From: Pseudocercospora fijiensis CIRAD86
Taxonomy: Eukaryota; Ascomycota; Dothideomycetes; Mycosphaerellales; Mycosphaerellaceae
Direction: 5' to 3'
DNA length: 64,000 nucleotides
NCBI RefSeq assembly: GCF_000340215.1
Contig: NW_006921537.1
Span: 957,011 to 1,021,010, forward strand
A program made the translations under genes and the position numbers. Position 1 is the stretch's first letter, and each line of letters opens with the position of its first letter. The notes under the pieces were generated by a model that was not told where the DNA came from, searched no databases, and saw nothing but the letters and a program-made list of their open reading frames with translations. This document shows positions 30,459 through 41,299 of this stretch, piece after piece.

Positions 30459-33400
30459 TTGCCTATGTTTAAGGAGACGGATTATAAGATTAATATTATA
30501 GAGGGCAAGGAGGTTCCTTTTAGCCCCCTCTATAACCTTAGTAAGCGAGAGCTTACTGTGTTGCGTAAGTACCTAGAGGAAAACCTAGCTAATAGTCGAA
30601 TTCGGTATAGTAACAGCCCTGCTAGTGCACCTATCCTGTTCGTACTAAAGAAGGATAGTAGCCTACGCCTATATGTCGACTATCGTAGACTTAACGCTGT
30701 TACTATTAAAGACCGCTGTCTACTCCCCCTTATTAATAAGACCCTCGATCGCCTTTCTAGGGCTTACTACTATACTATACTAGACATTAAGGATACGTAC
30801 TATCGTATCCGCATTCGTAAGGGTAACGAATAGAAAACAGCCTTCCGTACTCGCTATAGCTATTTCGAATACTTAGTTATGCTATTTGGCCTAGCTAATG
30901 CCCCTATAACATTCTAGTCCTATATTAATCGAGCCCTTTTAGGCCTATTAGACTATCTCTATATAGTTTACCTAGATAATATCCTAGTTTATATACATTT
31001 ACCTAATATTATAGAACACTAGGCCGTAGTACGTAAGGTCCTCGACCGCCTACGAGCCTATAGACTATATTGCAAACCTTCTAAATACACCTTTGCTACT
31101 AAGGAAGTGTCCTTCCTTAGCTTCCTCGTATTAACTAAGGGTGTTAAGGCTAATCCTAATCGGATCAAAACTATTACTAAATAGCCTGTTCCTACGTTAA
31201 TTAAGGAACTGTAGTCGTTCCTCGGCTTCGCTAATTTCTATCGTCGCTTTATTAAGAGCTATTTATAGTATATAATGCCCCTAACTAAGCTTACTAAAAC
31301 TAAGGCTAACCTAACTAGAGAGTTCAAATAGACTAATAGAGTATAAGCCGCTTTTAACGGCCTAAAGCAACGCTTTACTAATGTCCCCTTATTGTACTAT
31401 TTCGTGCTAAGCAAGCAGATCCGAATTAAGACTAACGCTTTATAGTTCGCTATATCGGCTATTATATTATAGCAATTAGATAATAACTATTACTAGCACC
31501 CGATTGCCTTCTTTTTACGAAAGATAATCGATATAGAACGTCGATATAAGACCTACGAGCAAGAGCTCTTAGCAATCGTAGAAGCCTTTAAGCATTAGCG
31601 CTACTATCTCGATAGTGCTTAGCACACAATTCAGGTCTATACAGACTATAACAACCTCCGTAGCATTACTAAGGTTACTAGGGTTATAGGTCGATAGGCT
31701 AGATAGGCCGTCTACCTCGCCGGGTTTGATTTTAATATATTATACTAGCTAGGCGTAAGTAACCTTGCCGATAGCCTATCGAGGCGACCTAATTACGATA
31801 GCGAGACCTAATATATTAATTCTTTGTTTCTAACCCTATAGTATAAGATTGCTATAGCCCGTGTTATTAATAAGCAAGCGTAGGATAAGCGGACTTCCGG
31901 ACCCCGCGGCGGCAACAAATACTATAGCGGAGTTGTCGTTCTTCTAGTATACGTTAAAAGAAAGGACGTAGATCGCTCGAGCTATAATAACTCGATTAAA
32001 GACATTACTATCTATAGTAATAGCCTATATAGCGATAGCACTATAGAAGAGGTTATAGTAGTTCCGGCTGCTAGTACTATTAGATGTATATAATGCGTAC
32101 CTCGTTTAATAGCGAGGGTGCTATTAAATAACCTTGTAAATAGGGATAGTTAATCGTTTATAGATAAGCTATTGCGTGCTTAGTAGAGGGACGCCTTTGC
32201 TATCGAGCGTATTAATAAGCTTGTAAGTAGGCGGGCGACTCGATCTAGTAAGAGTAATAACAATTAGTCGATCGACGATAAAGGTTACTTAAAGTTTAAG
32301 GGCAGATATTATATCCCCGCTAAACAATCGATTAGATAAGAGCTTTTAAAGAGGCACTATAATAGTAAGCTCGCTAGTTACTATAGCATAGAGAGGTCGT
32401 ACGAGTTACTATCGCGTATATACTACTAGCTAAATAGTAAGCGGCATATAAAGGAATATATACAGACCTGTATAGTATGCTAGCGAGTTAAAGCACCGAA
32501 GCACTTGCTATTCGGCGAGTTGTCTTCGCTCCCTGTTCTAAAGAAGCTATTTACTAAGCTAATAATAGACTTTATTATAGGCCTTCCGCCTACTAAGTAT
32601 AGGGGCAGCAAGGACGTATATAATGCTATCCTTGTTATAGTAGATCGATTTACTAAAGGCGCTCGATACATCCCGGCGCGTAAGGATTGGACTGCTATTA
32701 ATATAGCAGAGGCGCTATAGACTAACATCTTCTATACCTATTAGGGAACCCCTAAAGGGATAGTCTCCGATAGGGGCTCGACATTTATATCTTACTATTA
32801 GAGCGAGATTTGCTTATAGCTAAGACTAAAGTATCGGCTATTAACAGCCTTCTATCTATAGACTAACGGTTAAATAGAGAGGCAGAATGCTACCCTATAG
32901 CAGTACCTGCGTAGCTATATTAATAAGAACCCCGAGGATTAGGTCAACCTCCTATAGCCTATAGAATTCGTATACAATAACAGTGTACATTCGGTAACTA
33001 AGATCTCGCCCTACATAGCTATAATAGGCTAGAACGCTGCTATACTATAAGACCTACTATCGCTCGAGGCCGAGCGTAAGGAAAGGGAAGCGCGTTAAGT
33101 ACTAGAGATACTAGCGGCAATAGAACGTGTCTAGAAGATGCGAGAAATCTATGCTAAGATAGCTAAGAAGCTAACAAGGGCTTAAGAGTACTAAAAGACC
33201 TACTACGATAAGCGCTATATACTAATAACCTTCAAACAAGGCGACATAGTTGTGCTAAGTACGAAGAACCTCCGCATCTGTAAGCATCTATTACCCGATA
33301 GCAAAACAAGGCCTAAGCTCGTACTAAGATATATTAGTCTATTCCGTATCCGAGAGGCTAAGGGTACACAGGCCTATTAGTTGTAGCTCCTACCTTATTA

Positions 33401-33700
33401 TACTATCTATAATACCTTCTATGTATCCCTCCTTAAGCCGTACTACCTACGCGAAGAGGATAAAGCCTCTATAGAATACGAAGATATACTAGCGGATAGT
33501 AAAGAGCTATAGTCTATAGAACGTATCCTATAGCATCGGACTAGGTAAGGCAAGAAGGAGTACTTATTAAGATAGTAAGGCTATTTACCTAAATAGGACT
33601 CGTAGGAAGCTAAAGGTTCCTTTAGGAATATAGCCGAGCTATTAGACGAGTATTAGACTAGCGTAAAGGACAAGAAGAAGGCTAAGAGGCTATAATGTTA
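30459..33700 (+). pseudogene. Gypsy pol remnant: reverse transcriptase, RNase H, integrase, chromodomain
   Basis: The longest intact piece (30459-30833) is the start of the reverse transcriptase, with LRLYVDYRRLNAVTIKDRC. Downstream pieces include YLVMLFGLANAPITF, the catalytic-region strand YIVYLDNILVY (second Asp changed to Asn), and PIAFFLRKIIDIERRYKTYE plus EQELLAIVEAFKH of RNase H (31,500-31,600). The integrase zinc-binding and core region spans about 32,300-33,000 (IIDFIIGLPPTKYRGSKD, VSDRGSTFIS). The C-terminal chromodomain lies near 33,500-33,690, with SIERIL, KKEYLLR and NIAELLDEY. TAG stops break every domain. Confidence 0.85.
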
Positions 33701-34981
33701 CTACTAGGACCTAGGAACAATGCTACCCTCGGGGTGCTATTAAGCTAACTAATTAGAGGCAAGCGATTGTTAGCAAAGGACAACAAGACTATACTACGAT
33801 AACGAACGCGCAACGAGTACTAACGAGCGTACTATAACTGTTAACTAATCGCCTACTCTTTTAAGGAATCTACCTCTTTACTAGCGCACCCTATAAGGTC
33901 CTCCTCTTAACGCCCCTCTTGTTTCTACGTCCTATCGGGACCCTAAGGCCTAGGCGGTCGATAGAGGCGCGCGCGCGCGTAGGCGAATAGTATTAGTAAT
34001 AATAATAGTAACGACGGCGTTACGCTCGTACTAAAGGGCGATACGGCTAGCGCGGCTATATTAGTAACAGTATTGCAGAGTATATTATTAGTCGAAGAAG
34101 GAAATCGAAAGCAAGGTAAAGTTAGCGCTAAGACGACTAGCGCCGCTATTATTAACATTACTTGCTATTGCTACTGCGCCGTAGGCATAACCTTACCTAT
34201 ACTACGAGCCTAAGGCACTATACTAACTAAGTTAAAAGATTGAGCCTATTAAAGGTTTAATTAAAGCTTTAAGGCTAAGTCAAAACTTTAAGCCGCCTAA
34301 AAGATCGGGCGACTAATAGACTAACTAAGGGCAAAACTATAGAGCTAAGCTAGCCAGGGTCGATCTTGCGGATAATAGGTTACTCCTCGATCTTTCCGAC
34401 CCTTTAAGCGAGGCGAACCTCTACTACTGCACTTATAATAGCCTTTACCTATAGAAACTAGAAGAACTGAGTTTTTTAAAAAGATATAATTAGTTAATAC
34501 TTAAAGGCTGCTAAACCTAACTAATTAGGGCTAGTGAAACTACGATAGTAAACAATAGCCCTCGTAATAATAAGAACAATCCCTCGTAATAACAAGAACA
34601 ACCCTCGGAAGCGGATATAGCTAGGTCTTTTAAGAGTAGACACAAAGAACTCGGTACGATATTACTTAGAACGGAGGTAGGGCTGCAATACCTCGTACGT
34701 CTACCTATTATAGTAGGGAAGACGCGCTCGTATTATAATTGGTCGATAGTCCTCAATTCTTGTAGATATATATCACTTTATAGTTTATTATATATAAGGA
34801 TAGCGTAGTTAGAGTTAGACATTATATTAGAAGGTAAGGTTTGATATAGTTATATAATTAGGTAGTTGAGTGTTTAATTTAGCGCGGGCTAAGCAGCTTA
34901 TTAGACTTGCTAAGTTAGCGGCAATAGAGGTCGTAGAATATAGACAGGCTACGAGGGCGCGGCCTTTAGAAGGGAAGCGTA

Positions 34982-35178
34982 TATTAGGGCTAAAGAGGCT
35001 ATACGTAATTGGCATATAACTAGGTTAAGTGAAGCTAGGGTCTTAGTGCCTTAGGCAGGGCTTAGCGCTTGGCAATAGGCTAACTTGCCTACCTTCCTCC
35101 CTCTCCTCCTAGCTCCTTATCGAATACTACTTGTACCTACTACTACCCTATCTACCTACTAACATAACCCTTCTTACA
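34982..35178 (+). repeat. 3' LTR of the Gypsy element
   Basis: 197 bp matching 27978-28174, with differences I saw being C/T or G/A type (for example CTATACG versus CTACACG, and GGCAATAGG versus AGTAATAGG). It ends CTTACA, followed by the ACTAT duplication. Confidence 0.92.
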
Positions 35179-36160
35179 ACTATTAAGCTATAGACGTACT
35201 GTCTTAAAGATAAGCCGCCTGCTATATAAGCTATATAGCGACACTATAATATAGCCGGCTCGAGAGGCAACTACTACCTTAGAAGTATACGAGAACCCGA
35301 AGTTCTAGCTATATTTGTTAGGTTATATAGGCGTACTTAATAGCTCGCACGTCCCCTTTAAGACGAAGAAGATAAAGAATCTAGGCGCCTATCGTAACCG
35401 TAAGGGTACTGTTACTTAGAATATATTAGCCTATTATAACTTCTAGTCTAACTTTACGTATATATTGCCTAGATAGGAGGGCTCTATAGCGGATAGCACT
35501 ATATTAGCCGCAGCGATAAGGAAGGGCATATATATACCGAAGGGGAGGTTCTATTTAGCGGACGGTAGATACTCGAAGAACCTAGATTATATATTAGTGC
35601 TATACTAGAAGACAAGATACTACCTTCGAGAATAGAAGGCTTCTAATATAAAGCCGGAGACGAAGGAAGAGCTATTTAACCTGCGCTATTCGTAGCTTCG
35701 CAACTATATCGAGCGGATGTTTAGTATTATTAAGGAGCGATAGCCTCTACTTAGAATTAGTCTAAACAAGGGCTATACTACGCTCTAATAGTCGCGCTTT
35801 ATATATAGACTCGCCGCTCTTTATAACTTTATAAACCGCTATAGACAGACAGTCGAAACCGAGACGTTTAACTAGTAGCTAGAAGACTATAACTAGGGCT
35901 TCGATGTAGATAATATTATCGAGGAAGAGGTCGCCGAGGCAGATCGAGAATAGATAGCAATAAGAAGCAAGATATCGGTTTATAGGGACAAGATAGCGAC
36001 GGCGATATAGTAGGACTATAAGATTAGAATTGCAGCGATAAAGCCGTACGAAGATAATTAGGTAGTAGAGGTTTAGTAGAGGAGTAGATATAGTTCGAAA
36101 TCGGGGTATAGTTCGGTACGGTATAGGCTTAGCGCGATTTCCTACCTTATTTCGCTGCTT
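35179..36160 (+). pseudogene. Harbinger transposase remnant, DDE catalytic part
   Basis: The frame resumes after the Gypsy and reads LNSSHVPFKTKKIKNLG (first catalytic region, near 35,338), GSIADSTILAAAIRKG (second, near 35,480), IPKGRFYLADGRYSKN, ELFNLRYS and NYIERMFSIIKER (near 35,710). These are the ordered motifs of DDE_Tnp_4/PIF-Harbinger transposases. The first Asp appears replaced (N-S-S where D-G-T is usual), which RIP could explain in part. TAG stops occur about every 20-40 codons. It cannot be functional. Confidence 0.75.
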
Positions 36161-36889
36161 CTTAATATAATTTGGAACTTTAGGCAGATACTAAACGCGT
36201 TGTTACTACTATTGCTTCTCTCCGAGTGCTCTACTAATAGCTAGAGTTTCTACAAGTTTAAAAGCGGATATATCCGAGCTTAGCGTTAAAATCCGAGTCT
36301 TATTGCTATATCGCTATTATCCCTATAACAACACTACTATTTTTTTATCTCGTTCTAATTAGTTAGTAGTTGATTAGCAAATGCTTTATATAAAAAAACA
36401 ACGAAGAAAATCGGTAGTATAGTTGTTAAGGAAACTCGTAATAAAGTCAAATTTTATAGTTTTTGCTAAGTATAGAGCTTAGCTTTATATATACGCTTAT
36501 TTAGAGGAAATGTAGCTTGTTTTTAGGACGACAATATATCCGAAAATGAACGTAATAGTAGCTTCGCAGTATATAATAAGATCTTTACGCAAAAACTAAT
36601 AACACCTTTATACAAAGTTATAGTATAGACAACCCCGCTACATTCTAAGAAATGTAGTCGCCCTAGCAACAATCTCTAACTTTTTACTGCTATAAATACC
36701 TATCTTAGCTATTAAATAGCGGACCTTGTATCGGCGGCAATTAAGGACCCCTATACCTATAATATAGCTTATACGCTAGATAATTAAACAGAATACTATC
36801 TAGAGCATTATCCCTAGTAAATTGCTGCGACTGTTGCTACTAAGGTAACTCCTAAGGCTTATAAAGAGGGCGTAGTAGTACTTTAGCGG

Positions 36890-38310
36890 CAGGCTACGTA
36901 GTAGTGTCTTCTACTACCCTATTATTAGGCTCTTCCTCGTCGTCTACCTTCCCTCTCTTCTTTAATAACTACTTTAGCATCGCCTCGAGATTATTATCCG
37001 GACAGCCTATTACGCGACTCGCCGTGCCTTTATTCTCGCAGAGGTCTAGTATTGCTATCTTCTTTATAAAGAGAAGCCTTATAATACCCTTACAATTTAT
37101 CGCGCGCCTTATAGCGGCTATTATAATTAGACCCCGTAGTAGTTCGGGTTGGGTTAGTTTGGTTTGCTAAGCCGAAATTCTGGTTTGGTTTAGTTTAGTT
37201 TGCTAAGAAACCGGTGCACGGACCGGTTTGCCGGCTAGGTGCTAGCTACGTGCCGGCTACGGACAAAAACCTATCCTAAAACACGTCTAAACAGCCCGAA
37301 ACACAGATGCAATCGTGTAGCGTATATAATATAGGCCCCCGTCGCGTCCCGGACTCGATCCGAGGTCGTCGTATGTCGTCGCAGTTTAGTCGGATTTTCT
37401 CGGAAACTAGCTTAGACTAGCGGGGCAAAAAACTAAACCGGAACTAAACCGGAGGGGTACTGCTAAGAAACTAAACTATATACGTTCTATAGTTCGCAAA
37501 CCGAACCACTATAGGGTCTAATTATAATCGTCTCTTGCGGCGCCTTTAAGACCTGCTAGCAGGCGGCGATAGAGGCTACTAAAGACCTTAGTAGCATTAA
37601 GAGGTCTTTAATAGCAGTAGTCGTCTCGTCCTTTCGGTAGACTCGATCTGTCTTACTCGAAGCCTCGCTCTTCCGCTTACGACTGCTCGTAGTACTTAGT
37701 GTATTTCTACTTTCGTTACTACTCGGAGGCTAATCTTTATTATCTATTAGCACCTCCTTATCCTTATTATTATCCGCCTCCTTCGCCTACGACCTCTAGT
37801 ATGCCTTTTTAGGCGTCTCTTAAGCTAGTATATTAGCCGGTTGTACGTTCTTACTAGTAGCGAGGTTATTACTAAATAGGACCTCTAGTTAAGAGTGGAA
37901 TTTAGGCAGAGCGTTACGCTATATTAAGCAGTCTAGATACGCCTTATAATAGGCCTCTTCTATAGCCTCGTCGTCCAGTCGAGGTAGATTGCCTAACTAA
38001 CTACTAATCCTTCTAAGGTATACTTTCTAGCGCTTCTAAGGCGCTCGGAAAGTGTCGTATTTATTGCGTACCTGCTTTATATTTAAGTTAAGCTTAAACC
38101 GAGTATTTAACTCCTTCGTTACTTCTAGTATTATAGTATTAGAATACCCTTAGTTATTATTCTACGCCGCTATATAGTCCGTTAATAAACTAAATAGCTA
38201 TTCTAGCTATTCTTTAGTCTATAGATGTAGCTACGTACGCGTACGCTTCTTCGGCTTATCGTCCTTCGCCTTTATACCCTTCTTTAGCTTATCGACCGCC
38301 TTCGCCTTTT
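36890..38310 (-). pseudogene. Myb/SANT-like DNA-binding protein of the Harbinger element, split by a MITE
   Basis: On the minus strand the region 37,880-38,310 reads VTKELNTRFKLNLNIKQVRN, then KYDTFRAP and LDDEAIEEAYYKAYLDCL, then ALPKFHS. This is the layout of the Myb/SANT-like DNA-binding domain that Harbinger elements encode as a second protein. The C-terminal part is at 36,900-37,120 (FIKKIAILDLCENKGTASRV). The hAT-type MITE at 37,128-37,520 separates the two. Stops are mostly TAG. In known Harbingers this protein binds the ends and brings the transposase to the nucleus. Confidence 0.65.
37128..37520. mobile_element. hAT-type MITE, 393 bp, largely free of RIP
   Basis: Terminal inverted repeats TAGACCCCGTAGTAGTTCGG and, inverted, TAGACCCTATAGTGGTTCGG. 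The element is flanked by a perfect 8-bp duplication ATTATAAT (37120-37127 and 37521-37528), diagnostic of hAT elements. Subterminal AAACCGG/CCGGTTT and GGTTTAGTTT words recur, as is common in hAT ends. It is too short to code. Unlike its surroundings it keeps CA and TG dinucleotides (ACACAGATGCAATCGTG near 37,300), so it probably landed after the RIP episode or is below the length RIP detects. Confidence 0.88.
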
Positions 38311-38494
38311 TTAAGCCTTTTAGTAGTATAGTATATAGCAATTACAAGAGATAGATTCTACGGCTTAAAGTCTAAAATAGCAAGGTTGTAGGTTACGAGA
38401 TAGTTACGAGATAAAAGATTGTAATACCTAGCAATAAGACACGTTAAATACTTTAAAATAAATAAAACGCGCTATAATAAGATAGACTTATAAT

Positions 38495-38555
38495 AATAGT
38501 CGACTTATAAATAAGACAACCTCTTATAAAAAGACAAGACGAAGTATTTAGGGCC
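38495..38555 (-). repeat. Right terminal inverted repeat of the Harbinger-type element
   Basis: Reads inward (minus strand) GGCCCTAAATACTTCGTC then TTTTTATAAGAGGTTGTC, matching the left end. The TA-rich, RIP-like composition continues past it to about 38,770, as if mutation leaked into the flank. Confidence 0.75.
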
Positions 38556-38924
38556 TAAGTAAGTACGGCAGGTCGAAGTCGCTAGATAGATAGACTTTAA
38601 TAATAATAGAACTTTAAGAGATTAGAAGAAGAGACATAAACTCTAAGGTTATTATAAGTTAAGGCACTTTACTACTACTACTTACTATTCTTATCTTTGG
38701 AGCTTATTACCAAGCAAGAATAGAACAGTTCGATAGACGAAGCTAAGCCCTATATTTGTCTTACTCATTAACCAGGTCTTCGTGGCCGTTCCTTCCTAAT
38801 CCGGTTCCTGCATCTTCGGAGTGCGCCGCAAGGATTCCGTCCTTCGATAAACGGTCAAGCAGCCTCTCAACAACGTGATGCTGCATCCTGGTACGATATC
38901 ATCATTTTTCTTATCTATGCGATA

Positions 38925-39510
38925 AAGTTGCTTTAGCCTTCGAAACTGCTGCCCTACGAAGCAATTGCTGAATTTCGCGTTTGTCGGTGTCCGTCCAACT
39001 GGTAAGTTTGCAGAAGCATCCCGATCTGAGCCTACTACTGCGTACTGACCAGTGACACAGCCTCTGGGTAGGAATTGAGTTCTCTGGCGAGCTCCAAGAC
39101 ATCGTGACTCGACATGTCAACCCTTTCATCCGCAACTGATGGAGCACTTCCAAATCACCGTATGCGATGTCGTTGACAAGATATTGCCAATGTTCGACGA
39201 AAAGCTTAGCAAACATGCCATTCAGAACTTTGGTCGCAAAGGGATTACCATCAAGACCAGTCACAGCATAGGCGAGCTGCAGCGAGGATTTCCCAGAGTG
39301 CTCGGGTCTGGCGAGAACGACGATATCCTGCTCCAAGCAAGCGGAAGCTCCAGAATGGACAAGAATCGGATTATCGGAAGTTGGTTGGGGGATGGTCGTT
39401 TGGAGCACAGGGTGAATGGCGACCGGGATCGTCAACCTCACCGTGAAGAATGGTTCGCTGACACATTTGCAGGCTTAAGTTTTGAGCAATCCCTTCATTA
39501 TAGAAATAGC
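38925..39510 (+). pseudogene. Alternative (type II) NADH:ubiquinone oxidoreductase, broken fragment
   Basis: Four pieces of one protein follow in order on the plus strand. LAFETAALRSN is near 38,934. LNFAFVGVRPT runs directly into a GTAAGT intron, whose acceptor is near 39,056. VGIEFSGELQDIVTRHVNPF follows, and then, one frame over, FQITVCDVVDKILPMFDEKL, SKHAIQNFGRKGITIKTSH and, again shifted, GMVVWSTG before a TGA. These match internal NDE/NDI-type dehydrogenases (second nucleotide-binding region, V-T-V-D-V-x-x-K-V-L-P-M-F-D, G-M-x-V-W-S-T-G). At least three frame breaks or stops are present, and N- and C-terminal parts are missing. A retained intron shows it is a DNA-level duplicate or relict, not a retrocopy. 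Confidence 0.8.
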
Positions 39511-40926
39511 TGAAATCATCGGCCGATTATTGGCGAGTACAGAAGAACCAGAGATCCGGGAGCGTTGTGACTGACGATGTCTTTCGAGTGCAATTGGATG
39601 CGGCGAGCCAGGACAAGGGTGAGCCGAAAGGCGTCTTGAGTAGTGATTTAGGTTCACCGTGTATTAAGGATTGGGTCGTATGAACACGTTATCGTCACAG
39701 TGTTCATACCGTGTTCATAGCGAGGCGATTTGCGTATTAGGCTTAGTGTCGTTCCTTATATAGGCAATGAGACTTAGTGATCAGTAGGGGATACCCTGAT
39801 ATACCCCTTCCGGTTAGAGGGGTCCACTTAATGTCAGTGACGGTTGTGTTCACTAGCAGGCTAGCCTATAATAACGTGTTCATAGTGTTCATAAGCATGT
39901 GACCACAGTGCGTGAGTGGGGACCTAAATCACTAGTCTTGAGAGACGTGTAGGCGTTGGGCGACTGTGCGGTGATTGAGGGCACTCAATACCCTGCAACT
40001 GCACAAGCTGCCTCAACTTGCCTCCTAAAAAGGCTACGTGGTTTTAGCAACGAAGCTCAACAAGGGCGATATCAGAAGTCAAGGATTCTCCTTCGTGAGA
40101 AATGCATCCTGCCATCCACTCTCGGTCCACATACGAAATCGTGGCAAGCAACAGTCTAGGAGAGCCAGGCGTACATAGCGATAGTGCAGTTCAGCAAACC
40201 TCACGCAAAGGTGTCTGGCTGCGCTGCGTGGTTGCCGATGTCTTGGAGGTACGGTATCGACTGCTGATACCGAGGTACTAGCTCGTGAACTGGTAAGATC
40301 CATGCTCGTACCTTGGTCAATTTGGCACCATAGCACGTGCTACAACTTTTCGAGGTGTTTCGTGTTTCGGAGGGGATATTTCGAGATTCTGAGTTTGCAA
40401 CGGGGAGGTCAGCAGGCGTCTTCGCCATTACGCTGCTGATTATTGCTCATCAGCAGTTGTCATCATGTTCATCACCGTAGTCTCGAGGCACAGTGGCTAG
40501 TAGTCCAATCATGCAGGGATGCAGAAGGCCCCAGCACGTGCAGCTGTGCACGCATCTCGTAGTAATAAAGACTTTGGATGTGTGTGCTCGTGTCAAGCGT
40601 GGTTGTTCGCTGCACGAGTATCCCTGGCGGCGACTGACGCTTGACTGGTATGCGCGTCGCCGTGAAGAGTGCTTTGGTGGCGTCTCCATTCATAGCCTAC
40701 CGTTTGCATTCACAGGCCACTTTGCGCCATTGCCGGGGTGCTCGCCGAAAATGAAGTTTCAATAGCCGTATGGAATACGTAGACTGAATAATATATACCA
40801 CCTTTGCGAGCGAGCAGCCGGGCGCTTCGGGCGCTTGGGGTCAATAATAAGAATCACAGTCAATGGCATTGGCATGGCGTGGCATATCATTATGTGCATG
40901 CAGCAGTCGGTCCCCTGAGACTAGTA
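39511..40926. other. Unique-sequence island between transposons; no supported gene
   Basis: Composition is normal. Around 39,680-39,900 the words GTGTTCATA and TATGAACAC occur at both ends of a roughly 200-bp stretch (39,697; 39,710; 39,878; 39,888, direct and inverted), which could be a solo LTR or small MITE; ends and target duplication could not be fixed. The frame at 40,493-40,765 has no recognisable domain. Nothing else is supported. Confidence 0.4.
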
Positions 40927-41021
40927 GAGCGTTTTAGCCACTTGTTACGCCTACACCAACACCTTCGGACATACTGGATCCGGACACTCTTGGCGGCTCT
41001 ATCAGGCAATGGTCAAAGCGG

Positions 41022-41063
41022 ACCTATAGAGGCCGCTCCGGTTGTAGAGCGGCCTCTATAGGT
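41022..41063. repeat. Perfect 17-bp inverted repeat (hairpin) within the left transposon end
   Basis: Left arm ACCTATAGAGGCCGCTC (41022-41038), 8-nt loop, right arm GAGCGGCCTCTATAGGT (41047-41063), with no mismatch. It lies in the segment that is present in the left end but absent from the right end. AGAGGCCGCTT recurs near 41,119. Confidence 0.85.
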
Positions 41064-41299
41064 AGGTCTTATACCCTTGTTTAGATGCTAAGTGTCGAGA
41101 ATAGTTAGATAGGGCGGAAGAGGCCGCTTAGTAGAGACTATATCTCGTACCTATAACGCGTAGAACTCGTATAGAATCGCGTACTGCTAGAACTGCTCTA
41201 CTTTGTTAGCATTCCTTAACAAATTAAAGTATAATGTCTTAGATAACGTTCCGTTTAGATTCTACTATTCGCGCTAGTATAACTCTAGCTCTAGTAACA

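Larger units (their letters stand above)
27978..35178 (+). mobile_element. Complete chromodomain Gypsy LTR retrotransposon, RIP-inactivated
   Basis: Two 197-bp LTRs bound a 7,201-bp element, flanked by the perfect 5-bp duplication ACTAT (27973-27977 and 35179-35183). Domain order on the plus strand: gag with zinc knuckle (29,650-29,694), protease, reverse transcriptase, RNase H, integrase, then a C-terminal chromodomain. This is the Ty3/Gypsy chromovirus order. Nearly every frame break is TAG at a position where Trp (TGG) or Gln (CAG) is expected, so RIP acted on both strands. The element sits inside the transposase of the Harbinger-type transposon and is therefore the younger of the two. Confidence 0.92.
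27280..38555 (+). mobile_element. RIP-mutated PIF/Harbinger-type DNA transposon carrying two nested insertions
   Basis: The ends are inverted repeats: GGCCCTGAATACTTCG at 27280 and its inverted partner CGAAGTATTTAGGGCC ending at 38555. Similarity continues inward through GTCTTATxTATAAG words. Removing the nested Gypsy, its duplicated 5 bp, the MITE and its duplicated 8 bp leaves about 3.7 kb. The element carries a DDE transposase on the plus strand and a Myb/SANT-like gene on the minus strand, the two-gene layout known for Harbinger elements. Flanking bases are TCA on the left and TAA on the right; Harbinger duplications are usually 3 bp TWA, so one side may have mutated. The whole body is rich in TAG/CTA and poor in CA/TG, with frames broken mainly by TAG, the mark of RIP. 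Confidence 0.8.

Noticed and set aside
38911..39441. 176-codon minus-strand frame
   Set aside because: Antisense to the NADH dehydrogenase relict, whose ordered family motifs on the plus strand explain the region.
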